A stretch of DNA of 64,000 nucleotides from Paraburkholderia kirstenboschensis (GTDB lineage: Bacteria > Pseudomonadota > Gammaproteobacteria > Burkholderiales > Burkholderiaceae): positions 62,001 through 126,000 of the forward strand of contig NZ_CAJHCR010000013.1 of NCBI RefSeq assembly GCF_904848585.1, given 5' to 3'. Below the pieces are notes generated by a model. It ran no database searches and was not told where the DNA came from. It saw nothing but the letters and a program-made list of their open reading frames with translations. The position numbers and the translations under genes are program-made. Below are positions 34,405 through 43,311 of the stretch, piece by piece. Each line of letters starts with the position of its first letter. Positions within the stretch are counted from its first letter, which is position 1.

Positions 34405-35080
34405 TCCCACGCGTCACGGCGATCATGCGGCAGTGAAACCCGGCACATGAGCAGCTATGCCGAGCTTCACTGGCCCGCCGGCGTATGCATCATCTCCGGC
34501 AGCGGTCCGGTAGTGGACCGGGGCGTTAGAAGATGTTGCGCAGGCCCACGGCGACGCCGGTCTGGTTGTTGCGGCCCGGGAAGTCCGCGTTCGTGGGCGC
34601 GGACGCAATCATATTTCGGCTTAATTAAACGGACGCTGACTTTTTGCGACGGTGTCGTCCGCTTGCAACATTGTTGGGGAGTTGATAGCGGCAGGCCGCG
34701 AGCGTTAGTAAGTTTCCGAAAGAAAAAACCTTTTGGCAGCTACCGGAAGGGCCTTAGTTTCCGCTCCTCATTATTTGCCGCCGCACCTGGGTTCAGTTGC
34801 CTGCAGTTGCGCGCTGTTCCCAGCCAAAGCAGGCACGCAAACGTTTGGCTAAATTAATTATCGGGTCCGAAATATTTCCGGGCACCTGGCTCCATGCAAA
34901 TAAATCCGCGATGGATCGCTAAAGTTCGCGTTTCCCCCGCCGTTAGCACAGTCACCGGCCGTCCCGACTTGATGTCCGACCCGGTTTTTCTCCGGACAGA
35001 AAGGGCAAGGGATGTGGCTGGCCATACCGGGTTTCCAAACCTTCCCGGGCGGGTCCATTTAACTGTTTTCGGGGAATTGC
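34405..35080. other. Long intergenic region before the flp gene
   Basis: About 676 bases with no intact gene. It contains the porin tail described at 34526-34613 and should contain the Tad operon promoter. I found no confident sigma-54, operator or terminator element. Confidence 0.5.
34526..34613 (-). pseudogene. 3' end of a porin gene (outer-membrane beta-barrel), remnant
   Basis: Reading the minus strand gives ASAPTNADFPGRNNQTGVAV, then GLRNIF and a TAA stop at 34526-34528. The ending with an aromatic F as last residue and the N..GVAVGLR-F pattern is the closing beta-strand of Gram-negative general porins. Nothing upstream continues the gene. It is therefore a relic, whose insertion or deletion history marks the boundary between the stressosome and Tad loci. 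Confidence 0.5.
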
Positions 35081-35260
35081 ATGACCAAACTTCTTAAAGC
35101 ATTCGTTCGTGACGAGCGTGGCGTCAGCGCCATGGAATACGCGATTCTGGCAGGCATCGTCGTTGTCGCGCTGGCGGCCGTCGGTACGACGTTCAGCAGC
35201 AGCATGTCCGACATCTTTACGAATCTGACCACCAAGGTCAAATCGGCAGCAGGCAGCTAA
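35081..35260 (+). CDS. flp: Flp-type pilin, class III prepilin
   Basis: 59 residues, the structural subunit of the Tad/Flp pilus. The prepilin signal ends at G14 in RDERGVSAMEYAIL, with the conserved E at mature position 5 and Y at 6, followed by a single hydrophobic helix (AGIVVVALAAVGTTF). Processing is expected by the TadV/CpaA peptidase encoded 23 bases downstream. GGGGAA precedes ATG 35081. The gene is below the size at which automatic tools usually call it. Confidence 0.92.
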   Translation: MTKLLKAFVRDERGVSAMEYAILAGIVVVALAAVGTTFSSSMSDIFTNLTTKVKSAAGS

Positions 35261-35283
35261 TCAGTCAGCATCCGGTCCGGGTC

Positions 35284-35844
35284 GTGAACGCCCGGACTTT
35301 TGCGGCTCTTTCCCGATTCGCCACCGAGCCCATCGTGCACGTACTGTCTCTCGTCATCCGTCTTGCCGTGCTAGGTGCGTTGCTCTGGCTCGCTGTCACC
35401 GACGTTCGTTCGCGGCGACTGCCAACCCGCGTCGTGCTGGCAATCGGTGTGCTGTTTTTCGTCGATGCGGCCGTGCTTCGCCTGAGCATCGACCAGGTGA
35501 TCGTCCATCTCGCGTTGGCATTGGGCGTCTTTGCTGTTTGCGCCGCGCTGTTCGCGGCAAAGATGTTAGGCGGCGGCGACGCCAAACTCGCCTCCGTCAT
35601 TTTCCTGTGGGTCGGCCTGAGTCTCGCGCTGCCGGCCCTGACTCTGATTTCCGTGATCGGGACGGTAGTGTCCCTGATCAGTCTTGCCACTCGAAACATG
35701 GATTCCGACCAGCGTTCCGGGCCGTTGCGAGCGCTCGCGATGTTTTCAGGTGCGCGCGGCGTCCCCTACGGCGTAGCCCTCGCGTTCGGCGGCGGTCTGG
35801 CGATCGTGCTTCCAGCCTTGCTGCCGCTGATCCTCAAGCGATAG
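35284..35844 (+). CDS. cpaA: Prepilin peptidase, A24 aspartic family (TadV/CpaA)
   Basis: 186 residues with four to six hydrophobic segments. The first catalytic aspartate is in TDVRSRRLPTRVVLA, the second in MLGGGDAKLASVIF, the invariant GGGD motif. It cleaves the Flp leader peptide. Starting at GTG 35284 with poor upstream sequence, but the frame and position next to flp leave little doubt. It is the second gene of the Tad operon. Confidence 0.9.
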   Translation: MNARTFAALSRFATEPIVHVLSLVIRLAVLGALLWLAVTDVRSRRLPTRVVLAIGVLFFVDAAVLRLSIDQVIVHLALALGVFAVCAALFAAKMLGGGDAKLASVIFLWVGLSLALPALTLISVIGTVVSLISLATRNMDSDQRSGPLRALAMFSGARGVPYGVALAFGGGLAIVLPALLPLILKR

Positions 35845-35856
35845 GACGTCGTCCCC

Positions 35857-36804
35857 ATGTCAAATGTCATCAAGTTCGCCGTGCTTATCGTCGGGGCGGT
35901 GCTGATTGCGCTGATCGTGCGCGTAGTGCTTGCGAGCGCTTCGCATCCGTCCAAGCCGGTGATCAATACGCAAAAGGTGCGGGTCAGCGCTGCCGACCTG
36001 CCGCAGGGCCTGCTGCTGCGCGACGAGGACCTCGGCTGGAAAGCCGTGCCGACAGGCGAGGTGCCGAGCGGCGCGATCGTCGCCGGAGCGAGTGACGCGC
36101 CCGAACTCAAGGGCGCGTTGCTGCGCCACGCAGCGGCTGCCGGCACGATGCTGGTGGCCGACGACGTGATCCTGCCGAGCGCGCCCGGCTTTCTCGCAGC
36201 CACGCTGAAGCCCGAAATGCGCGCCGTGTCCGTGGCTGTGGACGACGTGTCTGGCAATGCCGGTCTGATCCAACCCGGCGACTATGTCGACCTCCTGCTC
36301 ACGCAACAGATGGATCGCCGCACCGATTCACCCGACCTCGCCGTGTCGAGCGAAACCGTGGTCGAACACGTACGCGTGCTTGCGGTCGGTTCGGAAATCA
36401 AGCGGCCCAAGAACGGCGACGCCCCGGACGCACTCGGCAACCGCGCTCGCACCGTCACTCTGGAAGTCACGCCGCGCATGGGCGAAGTCGTGTCGGTCGC
36501 GGCGCGTCTCGGTAGCCTGTCGCTCGCGCTGCGCAGCTTCGCCACCGCATCGCGCGATCCGGTGACAGCAGCATCAGCCGCCGCCGCGCAGTCTGCGCCC
36601 GTGTGGGCCGGCGACATCTCGCGCGCCGTGCGCGAGCTGCCGCGCTCGCGCCAGTCCCAGGTCGTGGCCGCAGCGGCGCCCGCACCCGCGATGGCGCGGC
36701 CGGTCATGATCTACCGAGGCTCGGAGAAATCGGAAGCAGCTGCGGGTACCGCGGCGTCAGGCGACGGCACGCCGCCGCTGCCCTCTATTCCCGCGGCGCG
36801 TTGA
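35857..36804 (+). CDS. cpaB: Tad pilus assembly protein CpaB/RcpC
   Basis: 315 residues. A single membrane anchor at the N-terminus (FAVLIVGAVLIALIVRVVLA) precedes the SAF domain (VRVSAADLPQGLLLRDEDL) and the RcpC/CpaB beta-rich domain (SVAVDDVSGNAGLIQPGDYV, where the GxxxPGD motif is conserved). It probably links the secretin to the inner-membrane platform in the periplasm. The C-terminal 80 residues are Ala/Pro-rich. It ends TGA overlapping ATG of an upstream alternative start of the next gene. Confidence 0.88.
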   Translation: MSNVIKFAVLIVGAVLIALIVRVVLASASHPSKPVINTQKVRVSAADLPQGLLLRDEDLGWKAVPTGEVPSGAIVAGASDAPELKGALLRHAAAAGTMLVADDVILPSAPGFLAATLKPEMRAVSVAVDDVSGNAGLIQPGDYVDLLLTQQMDRRTDSPDLAVSSETVVEHVRVLAVGSEIKRPKNGDAPDALGNRARTVTLEVTPRMGEVVSVAARLGSLSLALRSFATASRDPVTAASAAAAQSAPVWAGDISRAVRELPRSRQSQVVAAAAPAPAMARPVMIYRGSEKSEAAAGTAASGDGTPPLPSIPAAR

Positions 36805-36875
36805 TGACGCTGAGTGCCATTCACACCGCTTGTACACCGCTTGCCCGGTTCACTCGCCAGCATAGAGAAGATCAC

Positions 36876-38357
36876 ATGCAGTTCAGTTCCATTCGCAGAG
36901 CGACATTAGTGATGGCTCTCACGGTGTTCGGCACCGGATCCTCTCTCGCGGCTTCTCCCATGACGACGCAGATGCCGGCGGCCGCACCCTCCGCAACGGT
37001 CATGCGCGGCGATGTCGCGGCGCGCGCCGGCGTGCAGGACGCGCCATCGGCGCCGCTGAGCATCAGTGCGGGGAAGGGCACGCTCATTCGTCTGGACCAG
37101 GCCGCGACCGCGGTGTTCGTCGCGGAGCCGTCCGTCGCTGATGTTCACGTGCCGTCGCCGACTGCCGTGTTCGTACTCGGCAAGAAGGCCGGCACGACCA
37201 CGCTGTACGTGCTGGGCGCCAACAATAAGACACTCGTGCAGCGCACGATTGTGGTCGGCCGCGACATGGACAGCCTGCGCGCGATGATCGCCGCGCGCTT
37301 TCCGAGTATGAACGTGCAACTGAGCACGGGCCAGGGCTCGCTGCAGATTGCGGGCAACGCGCCGAACCCGGCCGATGCCGAAGCGGTCGTCGAAGCGGTC
37401 ACGCCGTACCTGGCGGAAAAGGAAGTGCTGATCAACCGCATGACGATCGACCGGCCGCTGCAGGTGCAATTGCGCGTGCGGATCACCGAAGTGGACCGCA
37501 ACGTCACGCAGCAGCTCGGCATCAACTGGCAGGCGATGGGCAGCGCGGTCGGCAACTTCTATGGTGGCATCTTCAGCGGCCGCCCGATTTATAACCTGTC
37601 GCAGCCGATCGTCAACTCGCGCGGTCAGACCAGCTACCCGGTCAATCTGGCGACCAACAACGCGTTCTCGCTGTTCGGTGCGTTCAAGACGAACAACGTC
37701 GATATCCAGGCACTCGTCGATGCGTTGAATCAGGAAGGTCTGCTGACCGTGCTCGCGGAGCCGAACCTCGTGGCCCTGTCCGGACAGACGGCGAGCTTTC
37801 TCGCAGGCGGCGAATTCCCGATTCCGGTTTCGCAGACCAACGGCGCGATCTCGGTGGACTTCAAGCAGTTCGGCGTGAAGCTGGACTTCACGCCGACGGT
37901 GCTGAACTCCCGCCGCATCAGCCTGAAGGTGCGTCCGGAAGTGAGCCAGATCGACACGTCGGTAAGCGTCACGACCGGGGGCATTACGGTGCCGGGCCTG
38001 AGCGTGCGGCGCGCGGACACCACCGTCGAGTTGGCCAGCGGTCAGAGCTTCGCCGTCGCCGGGCTGTTGCAGAGCAATAGCACCGACATCGTTTCGCAGG
38101 TGCCGGGCATGGGCTCCATTCCGATTCTCGGCAAGCTGTTCTCGTCGACGAATTATCAGAACAACAAGACCGAACTCGTGATCATGGTGACGCCGTATCT
38201 GGTCGAGCCAACCGATCCGTCGAAACTGCGCACGCCGCTCGATTCGCTGCTGTCGCCGAGCAGCGACGTCGAATATAGCTACCGCCGTCAATCCGGCGAC
38301 GCCGCGGCCGACTCCGGTCAACCGCGTCTCGTCGGCGCGGCCGGCTACGTCTATTGA
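36876..38357 (+). CDS. cpaC: Tad outer-membrane secretin CpaC/RcpA
   Basis: About 493 residues. A signal peptide (ATLVMALTVFGTGSSLAASP) is followed by the N-terminal pilus-assembly domain (GKGTLIRLDQAATAVFVAEP), a BON-like module, and the type II/III secretin core (EPNLVALSGQTASFLAGGEF, then GSIPILGKLFSSTNYQNNKTEL), ending with the motif of the beta-barrel gate. It forms the pilus channel in the outer membrane. An in-frame ATG at 36804 would make an earlier start; 36876 gives the signal peptide. Confidence 0.9.
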   Translation: MQFSSIRRATLVMALTVFGTGSSLAASPMTTQMPAAAPSATVMRGDVAARAGVQDAPSAPLSISAGKGTLIRLDQAATAVFVAEPSVADVHVPSPTAVFVLGKKAGTTTLYVLGANNKTLVQRTIVVGRDMDSLRAMIAARFPSMNVQLSTGQGSLQIAGNAPNPADAEAVVEAVTPYLAEKEVLINRMTIDRPLQVQLRVRITEVDRNVTQQLGINWQAMGSAVGNFYGGIFSGRPIYNLSQPIVNSRGQTSYPVNLATNNAFSLFGAFKTNNVDIQALVDALNQEGLLTVLAEPNLVALSGQTASFLAGGEFPIPVSQTNGAISVDFKQFGVKLDFTPTVLNSRRISLKVRPEVSQIDTSVSVTTGGITVPGLSVRRADTTVELASGQSFAVAGLLQSNSTDIVSQVPGMGSIPILGKLFSSTNYQNNKTELVIMVTPYLVEPTDPSKLRTPLDSLLSPSSDVEYSYRRQSGDAAADSGQPRLVGAAGYVY

Positions 38358-38367
38358 GCACGACATC

Positions 38368-38742
38368 ATGAAAACGCTCCGCCTTCTATCGCTTCTCGTC
38401 GCCTGCGCCGTCGCGGCAAGCGTCAGCGGCTGCTTCAAGCCGCCGCGCGGCATGCCCGATGCGTCGACGATCGGCTTCGACGGCCATTCCGGGGTGCCGC
38501 CCGATTGCGCAAGCCTCACGCGCCCGTCGCTATTGACCGACGCGGGCTGGCGCCGGCCGAGCATGCAATGGGGCTGCGCGACGTACACCAACCTTGCCGC
38601 GCAGGTCGCCAATCCGCAGGACCTCGTTCAGCCACAGCCGCTCGGCCCGGCCGATGCCGCGGTGGCGGCGAGCGCGGTGCATCGCTATGAGACCGGCCGT
38701 GTAATTCCGCTCGACACCGCCACGTCACGCAATACCAAATGA
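38368..38742 (+). CDS. cpaD: Tad pilus lipoprotein, CpaD-like
   Basis: 124 residues with a lipoprotein signal (LLVACAVAASVSGC, acylated at C22). The motif GCATYTNLAAQVANPQDLVQ is the conserved core of CpaD-type Tad lipoproteins. Shorter than Caulobacter CpaD (about 225 residues), so it keeps only the central domain. It sits between secretin and CpaE as expected and is likely a pilotin or secretin partner in the outer membrane. Confidence 0.82.
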   Translation: MKTLRLLSLLVACAVAASVSGCFKPPRGMPDASTIGFDGHSGVPPDCASLTRPSLLTDAGWRRPSMQWGCATYTNLAAQVANPQDLVQPQPLGPADAAVAASAVHRYETGRVIPLDTATSRNTK

Positions 38743-38769
38743 CGCGCGCCACTCTCACCAGACGACATC

Positions 38770-39990
38770 ATGGCCACGATTGACTTCAGCTTCACGAAGA
38801 GCAACAGCGGACCCCGGCTCGCCGAGTTCATCGCGTTCGTCGGCGACCGCAAGACGGAGCAGGTGCTCAAGAGCTTCGTGCTCGAACAGGCGATGCCGCA
38901 TACGCACGTCGCGATTGGCGGCGTCAACGAGGCGATCGCGCATCTGTCGAAGGTGGAACGCTCGCCGCAATTCCTGCTGATCGACCTGCACGATTCGGTG
39001 ATGCCGCTCTCGGACCTGGGCCGGCTCGCGGAAGTGTGCGAGCCGTCGGTGCAAGTCGTTGCGCTCGGCGAACGCAACGACGTGGGCCTGTTCCGCAGTC
39101 TGCTGAAAATCGGCGTGCGCGACTATCTCGTCAAGCCGCTCACGGTGGAACTGCTCAAGCGCACGGTGAACGTGGCCGAGGGCAAGGTCAGTCCGGTGAT
39201 GCTGGCGCGCTCCGGCAAGACGATCGCGTTCGCCGGCACGCGCGGCGGTGTCGGCACTACAACGATCGCCCTCAATGTGGCGCGCCATCTGGCCGAGGAC
39301 ACTCACCGCCGGGTCGCTTACGTCGACCTGAACCTGTACGGCGGCGCGGCGAACAGCATGCTCGGGATCAAGAGCAACAACGGCCTGAACGACGTGCTGC
39401 AGAACGTGCACCGGCTGGACCCCCAGTACGTGGAGCGCACGCTCGTCGCGAAAGGCGCGCGGCTCTTCATGCTGTCCGCCGAACTCGATTACGGCAGCGC
39501 GCGGACTTTCAAGCCTGGCGCGCTCGGGCGTGTGCTCGAACTGCTGTGCGACAGCTTCCACTATGTGATTCTCGATGTCGGCAGCATGACCGACCCGCTT
39601 GCGACCGACGCCTTCGATTTCGCGTCGCGCGCGTATCTGATCGCCGAACGCTCGGTGCACTCGACTCGCGAGACGATCCGCCGCTTGCCGTTTATCGAGG
39701 ACCGCGACAACAACCCGCCGACCTCGTTGCTGCTGAACAACCCGAACGCGGCGAGCGCCGGCAAGGTCGACGTGTCCGACTTCACGTCGGCGGTCGGACG
39801 TCAGCCGCTGTACGAGATTCCGTTCGAATCGAAGGCCATTGCGGTTGCCGAGAATCTTGGTGAAGCGCCGAACGAGAAATCGTCGAACGGCTTCAATCAG
39901 AGCATCACGCGGATCAGCCATGACCTCACCGGGCAGCCCGCGGTCGCGGAACGCAACTTCCTGCAGAAATTCAGGTTCAGGAGAGGCTGA
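38770..39990 (+). CDS. cpaE: Tad ATPase-like localisation protein TadZ/CpaE
   Basis: 406 residues. The first 125 residues form a receiver-like fold without a full acidic pocket; the rest is a MinD/ParA-type domain. The deviant Walker A is AGTRGGVGTTTIALN, where the signature lysines of the standard KGGxGKT are replaced by R and T, as is common for CpaE/TadZ. Then VAYVDLNLYGG and a long C-terminal region. It positions the pilus machinery at the pole. Last base of its TGA is the first base of the next gene's ATG. Confidence 0.88.
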   Translation: MATIDFSFTKSNSGPRLAEFIAFVGDRKTEQVLKSFVLEQAMPHTHVAIGGVNEAIAHLSKVERSPQFLLIDLHDSVMPLSDLGRLAEVCEPSVQVVALGERNDVGLFRSLLKIGVRDYLVKPLTVELLKRTVNVAEGKVSPVMLARSGKTIAFAGTRGGVGTTTIALNVARHLAEDTHRRVAYVDLNLYGGAANSMLGIKSNNGLNDVLQNVHRLDPQYVERTLVAKGARLFMLSAELDYGSARTFKPGALGRVLELLCDSFHYVILDVGSMTDPLATDAFDFASRAYLIAERSVHSTRETIRRLPFIEDRDNNPPTSLLLNNPNAASAGKVDVSDFTSAVGRQPLYEIPFESKAIAVAENLGEAPNEKSSNGFNQSITRISHDLTGQPAVAERNFLQKFRFRRG

Positions 39991-41381
39991 TGTTCGGGCA
40001 AAAGCAGGTGCGCACGGTCGAGCCGACGGACGAAGTTGCCGTCGCGGAGAGCATCGCCCCGCCCGAGCCGGTGGCGGCGCCCAGCGTGCACGCTGCGAAT
40101 GGTCCTGAAGGCAACGAAACGCTGGTTCGATCGGATCTGTTCAAGACCATCCGTACCGGCGTGTTCGGTTTGATGAACGCGTCCGCAGCCGTGGGCCGCA
40201 CGCGCGATCAGATGAAAGTCGGCGTCGAACAGCTCGTGATGGAGATCGCCGAACGCGAGCATCTGAACATCACGCTTGCGGAGCAGGTGCAGATCGTCGG
40301 TGAACTGCTGAACGACATGTTCGGTCTCGGCCCGATCGAACCCCTGCTCGTCGATGAGACCATTACCGACGTTCTCGTCAACGGACCGGATCAGGTCTAT
40401 GTCGAACGGCACGGCCGGCTCGAACTCACGCCGTTCAAGTTTCGCGACAACGCGCACGTGGTCAACGTCGCGCAACGGATCGCAGCGGGCGTGGGGCGGC
40501 GTGTCGACGAAAGCAGCCCGATGGTCGACGCACGTCTCGCCGACGGCAGCCGGGTCAACGTGGTGTTGCCGCCGCTTGCGATTCACGGCGCGACGATCTC
40601 CATCCGGAAGTTCTCGAAACGCAACATCACGCTTCACCGGATGGCGCAGCAAGGCAACATGTCACAGAAGATGGCGAACCTGCTGAAGGTCGCAAGCACC
40701 TGCCGGCTGAACGTCATCGTGTCAGGCGGCACGGGTTCGGGTAAGACCACGCTGCTCAACGCGCTGTCGCATTTCATCGGACTCGGCGAGCGAACCATCA
40801 CGATTGAAGACGCCGCCGAACTGCAGCTCGTGCAGCCGCATGTCGTCAGTCTGGAGACGCGGCCCGAGAATGCAGAAGGACTTGGCGGCGTCACGCAGCG
40901 CGATCTTGTGCGCAACGCGCTGCGGATGCGCCCCGACCGCATCATTCTTGGTGAAACGCGCGGTCCTGAGGCGTTCGACGTTTTGCAGGCGATGAACACG
41001 GGCCACGACGGCTCGATGACCACGATCCACGCGAACACTCCGCGCGACGGCATCACGCGGCTTGAAAGCATGGTGATGATGGCCAACGGCAACCTGCCCT
41101 TGCTGTCGATTCGCCGGCAGATTGCGAGCGCAGTCCATCTGATCGTGCAGATCGAACGGATGCGCGACGGCATGCGCCGGGTGACGCGGATTACCGAGCT
41201 CGTCGGCATGGAAGGCGACGTCATTATCACGCAGGACCTGTTCACCTTCCACTACGACGCCACGGCTTATAACGAAGAGGTCAAGGGCGTCTACGAGTCC
41301 GCCCAGGTGCGTCCCGCGTTTGCCGCGCGCGCCGCGTATTACGGACTCGAAGAAGCGCTGCTCGAGGCGATGCGGCCATGA
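39990..41381 (+). CDS. tadA: Tad secretion ATPase CpaF/TadA
   Basis: 463 residues of the type II/IV secretion ATPase family. N-terminal helical domain, then the Walker A motif SGGTGSGKTTLLNAL near residue 250, the Asp box region, Walker B in RPDRIILGETRG, and the His box TGHDGSMTTIHANTP. It is the motor for pilus extension and, in Tad systems, also retraction. Its stop overlaps tadB by ATGA. Confidence 0.93.
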   Translation: MFGQKQVRTVEPTDEVAVAESIAPPEPVAAPSVHAANGPEGNETLVRSDLFKTIRTGVFGLMNASAAVGRTRDQMKVGVEQLVMEIAEREHLNITLAEQVQIVGELLNDMFGLGPIEPLLVDETITDVLVNGPDQVYVERHGRLELTPFKFRDNAHVVNVAQRIAAGVGRRVDESSPMVDARLADGSRVNVVLPPLAIHGATISIRKFSKRNITLHRMAQQGNMSQKMANLLKVASTCRLNVIVSGGTGSGKTTLLNALSHFIGLGERTITIEDAAELQLVQPHVVSLETRPENAEGLGGVTQRDLVRNALRMRPDRIILGETRGPEAFDVLQAMNTGHDGSMTTIHANTPRDGITRLESMVMMANGNLPLLSIRRQIASAVHLIVQIERMRDGMRRVTRITELVGMEGDVIITQDLFTFHYDATAYNEEVKGVYESAQVRPAFAARAAYYGLEEALLEAMRP

Positions 41382-42352
41382 CCCGGATCGATCTGCTGAC
41401 AGCGTGTTCGTTCATCATCGTGCTGATGCTCGGCGTCATGTGGCTAACCCTGCAGGACATACGGAAGAAGCAGCCCCACGCGCGCATCAATGCGCGCATG
41501 GAGGAAACGTTCTCCGCCGGCAGGTCCCGCACGAGAAGCACGAAAGCGCACACCACAGATCTGTTCACGATCAGCCGGCGCGAGAACGCGTTGAGCCGCT
41601 GGTACGGCCCGAAAGCGGCACGGCTTCGCACCGTCGCCGGCAGTAAAGGTATTCGCACTGTGCTCGCCGCCGGCGTGGCGGGCGCGCTGCTTGCCTTTCT
41701 GATGACGCACTTCATGCCGTTGCCGGGCTTCGCGAAGCCGCTCATCATGATTGGCCTGCCGGTGTTCGCGGTCAAGCGTGCGTACAGTTTTCTGGTGCAG
41801 CGCTTCAGGCGGCGCTTTCTGGACGGCTTCCCCGATGTGATCGACCTGATTGTGCGCGCGGTGCGCGCGGGCGTGCCCGTCACGCAAGTGATCACGACCG
41901 TGTCGGGCGAGTGCACCGAACCGATTCGCGACGAGTTCAAGCTGATGAGCGATTCGCTGCAGGTCGGTCTCGATCTCGAAGAAGTGCTGAACGTCGCCGT
42001 CAAACGGATCGAAATCGCGGACTTCTCGTTCTTTTGCGTCTGCCTGCTGCTACAGCGCGAAACGGGTGGGCAACTCGGCGAAACGCTTGAGGGCCTTTCC
42101 GGCATCGTGCGAACCCGGCGTGAAATTCGTCAGAAAACCAAGGCGCTGACCGCTGAAGCGCGCATCACAACCAAGATCATGGCCGCGATTCCGGCTGTGA
42201 TCATGCTGGCCATGTACGCGCTCAACCGCAGCTATCTGTACATTCTGTTCGATACTGAATCTGGTCACAAACTGCTGACTTTCGGCGCGATCTCGCTCGT
42301 GTTCGGGCTGGTCGTGATCAACAAGATTTCCAGGCTGGATACGTCGCGATGA
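41378..42352 (+). CDS. tadB: Tad inner-membrane platform protein TadB
   Basis: 324 residues of the T2SSF (GspF-like) family. An N-terminal membrane helix, a second pair of helices (VLAAGVAGALLAFLMTHF) and the conserved core RRRFLDGFPDVIDLIVRAVR with VPVTQVITT. The last two helices close the protein (AIPAVIMLAMYALNRSYLYI, then FGAISLVFGLVVINK). With TadC it makes the membrane platform that TadA drives. It overlaps both neighbouring genes by four bases. Confidence 0.9.
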   Translation: MTRIDLLTACSFIIVLMLGVMWLTLQDIRKKQPHARINARMEETFSAGRSRTRSTKAHTTDLFTISRRENALSRWYGPKAARLRTVAGSKGIRTVLAAGVAGALLAFLMTHFMPLPGFAKPLIMIGLPVFAVKRAYSFLVQRFRRRFLDGFPDVIDLIVRAVRAGVPVTQVITTVSGECTEPIRDEFKLMSDSLQVGLDLEEVLNVAVKRIEIADFSFFCVCLLLQRETGGQLGETLEGLSGIVRTRREIRQKTKALTAEARITTKIMAAIPAVIMLAMYALNRSYLYILFDTESGHKLLTFGAISLVFGLVVINKISRLDTSR

Positions 42353-43311
42353 GTCCGGGCAACGTCCAAACGCTGATCAATCTGCTGATGTTGTTTGCGC
42401 TGTTCGCCGCGCTTGCGATCTGGTGGATGACCAAACACGGCGGCCGCCGCGGACGGATCGCCGAGCGCACGCGCCAGGCTGCGCTGATCGCGCGCGCCGA
42501 TGGCGGCGAGCCCGAGGAGTTGGAAAAAGGCAGCGGCGTGCGTCAGCGCCTTATCCGGCGCCTGACGATTATTGGCGACCGCCTGCCGCTATTCGACGCG
42601 AAGTACCGCCTTAAGCTACAAAAGGAAATGCTGCAAGGCGGCTATCGCAGCCGCTCCGCCGTCTCGATCCTGCTCGCGATCAAGTTCGCGACCGGCCTCG
42701 TCTGCGCGGCGCTGACGGTCATGCTTGGATCGCATATTCCGGTCATCGGCGCTTTTCCGGCGGTGCGCGGAACGATGATGCTGTTCGTCTTCATCGTCGG
42801 GATGATCATTCCGGAGTACGTCGTCGCGTTCCGCGCATCGCGGCGCCGCAAGGAAATGGCGGCATGCTTGCCCGATGCGCTAGATCTGCTCGTGATCTGT
42901 ACCAACGCTGGTAACAGTCTCGGCGTCAGCATCCGCCGCGTGGCCGATGAACTCGCGACCATCTGTCCGCCGCTGTCCAGCGAATTCGCGCTGACCGCCG
43001 ACGAACTGAAACTCTCCGGCGACAGCACACGCGCGCTTCACGAACTGGCCGAACGCATCAACTTGCCGTCGATCCGCGCGCTGATCGCCACGCTCACCCA
43101 GTCGATGCGATACGGCACCCCGATCACGCAGGCCTTGCGCACGCTGTCACGCACCGAACGTCTCGCGCATATCGTGTCGCTGGAAGAGAAGGCCGCCAAG
43201 CTCGCGCCGAAGATGGTCGTGCCAATGATGCTCTTCATCCTGCCCGCTGTCGTCGTAATCGCGGCGGGGCCGGCTGTTATTCAACTAATGAACGCGCTCG
43301 GAAAGCAATGA
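42349..43311 (+). CDS. tadC: Tad inner-membrane platform protein TadC
   Basis: 320 residues, also T2SSF family. Three N-terminal helices, the core motif RKEMAACLPDALDLLVICTN with GNSLGVSIRRVA, and the C-terminal pair of helices (LAPKMVVPMMLFILPAVVVI). Four-base ATGA overlap with tadB and with tadD. It is the second platform component of the Flp pilus. Confidence 0.9.
   Translation: MSPGNVQTLINLLMLFALFAALAIWWMTKHGGRRGRIAERTRQAALIARADGGEPEELEKGSGVRQRLIRRLTIIGDRLPLFDAKYRLKLQKEMLQGGYRSRSAVSILLAIKFATGLVCAALTVMLGSHIPVIGAFPAVRGTMMLFVFIVGMIIPEYVVAFRASRRRKEMAACLPDALDLLVICTNAGNSLGVSIRRVADELATICPPLSSEFALTADELKLSGDSTRALHELAERINLPSIRALIATLTQSMRYGTPITQALRTLSRTERLAHIVSLEEKAAKLAPKMVVPMMLFILPAVVVIAAGPAVIQLMNALGKQ

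Noticed and set aside
34621-35080. Search for a sigma-54 promoter in front of flp
   Set aside because: TTGC occurs near the start codon and TGGC occurs elsewhere, but no pair with the right 8-base spacing was found.
36906-38612. Minus-strand frame of 568 residues opposite the secretin
   Set aside because: Antisense shadow of the CpaC gene; no ribosome-binding site or domain.
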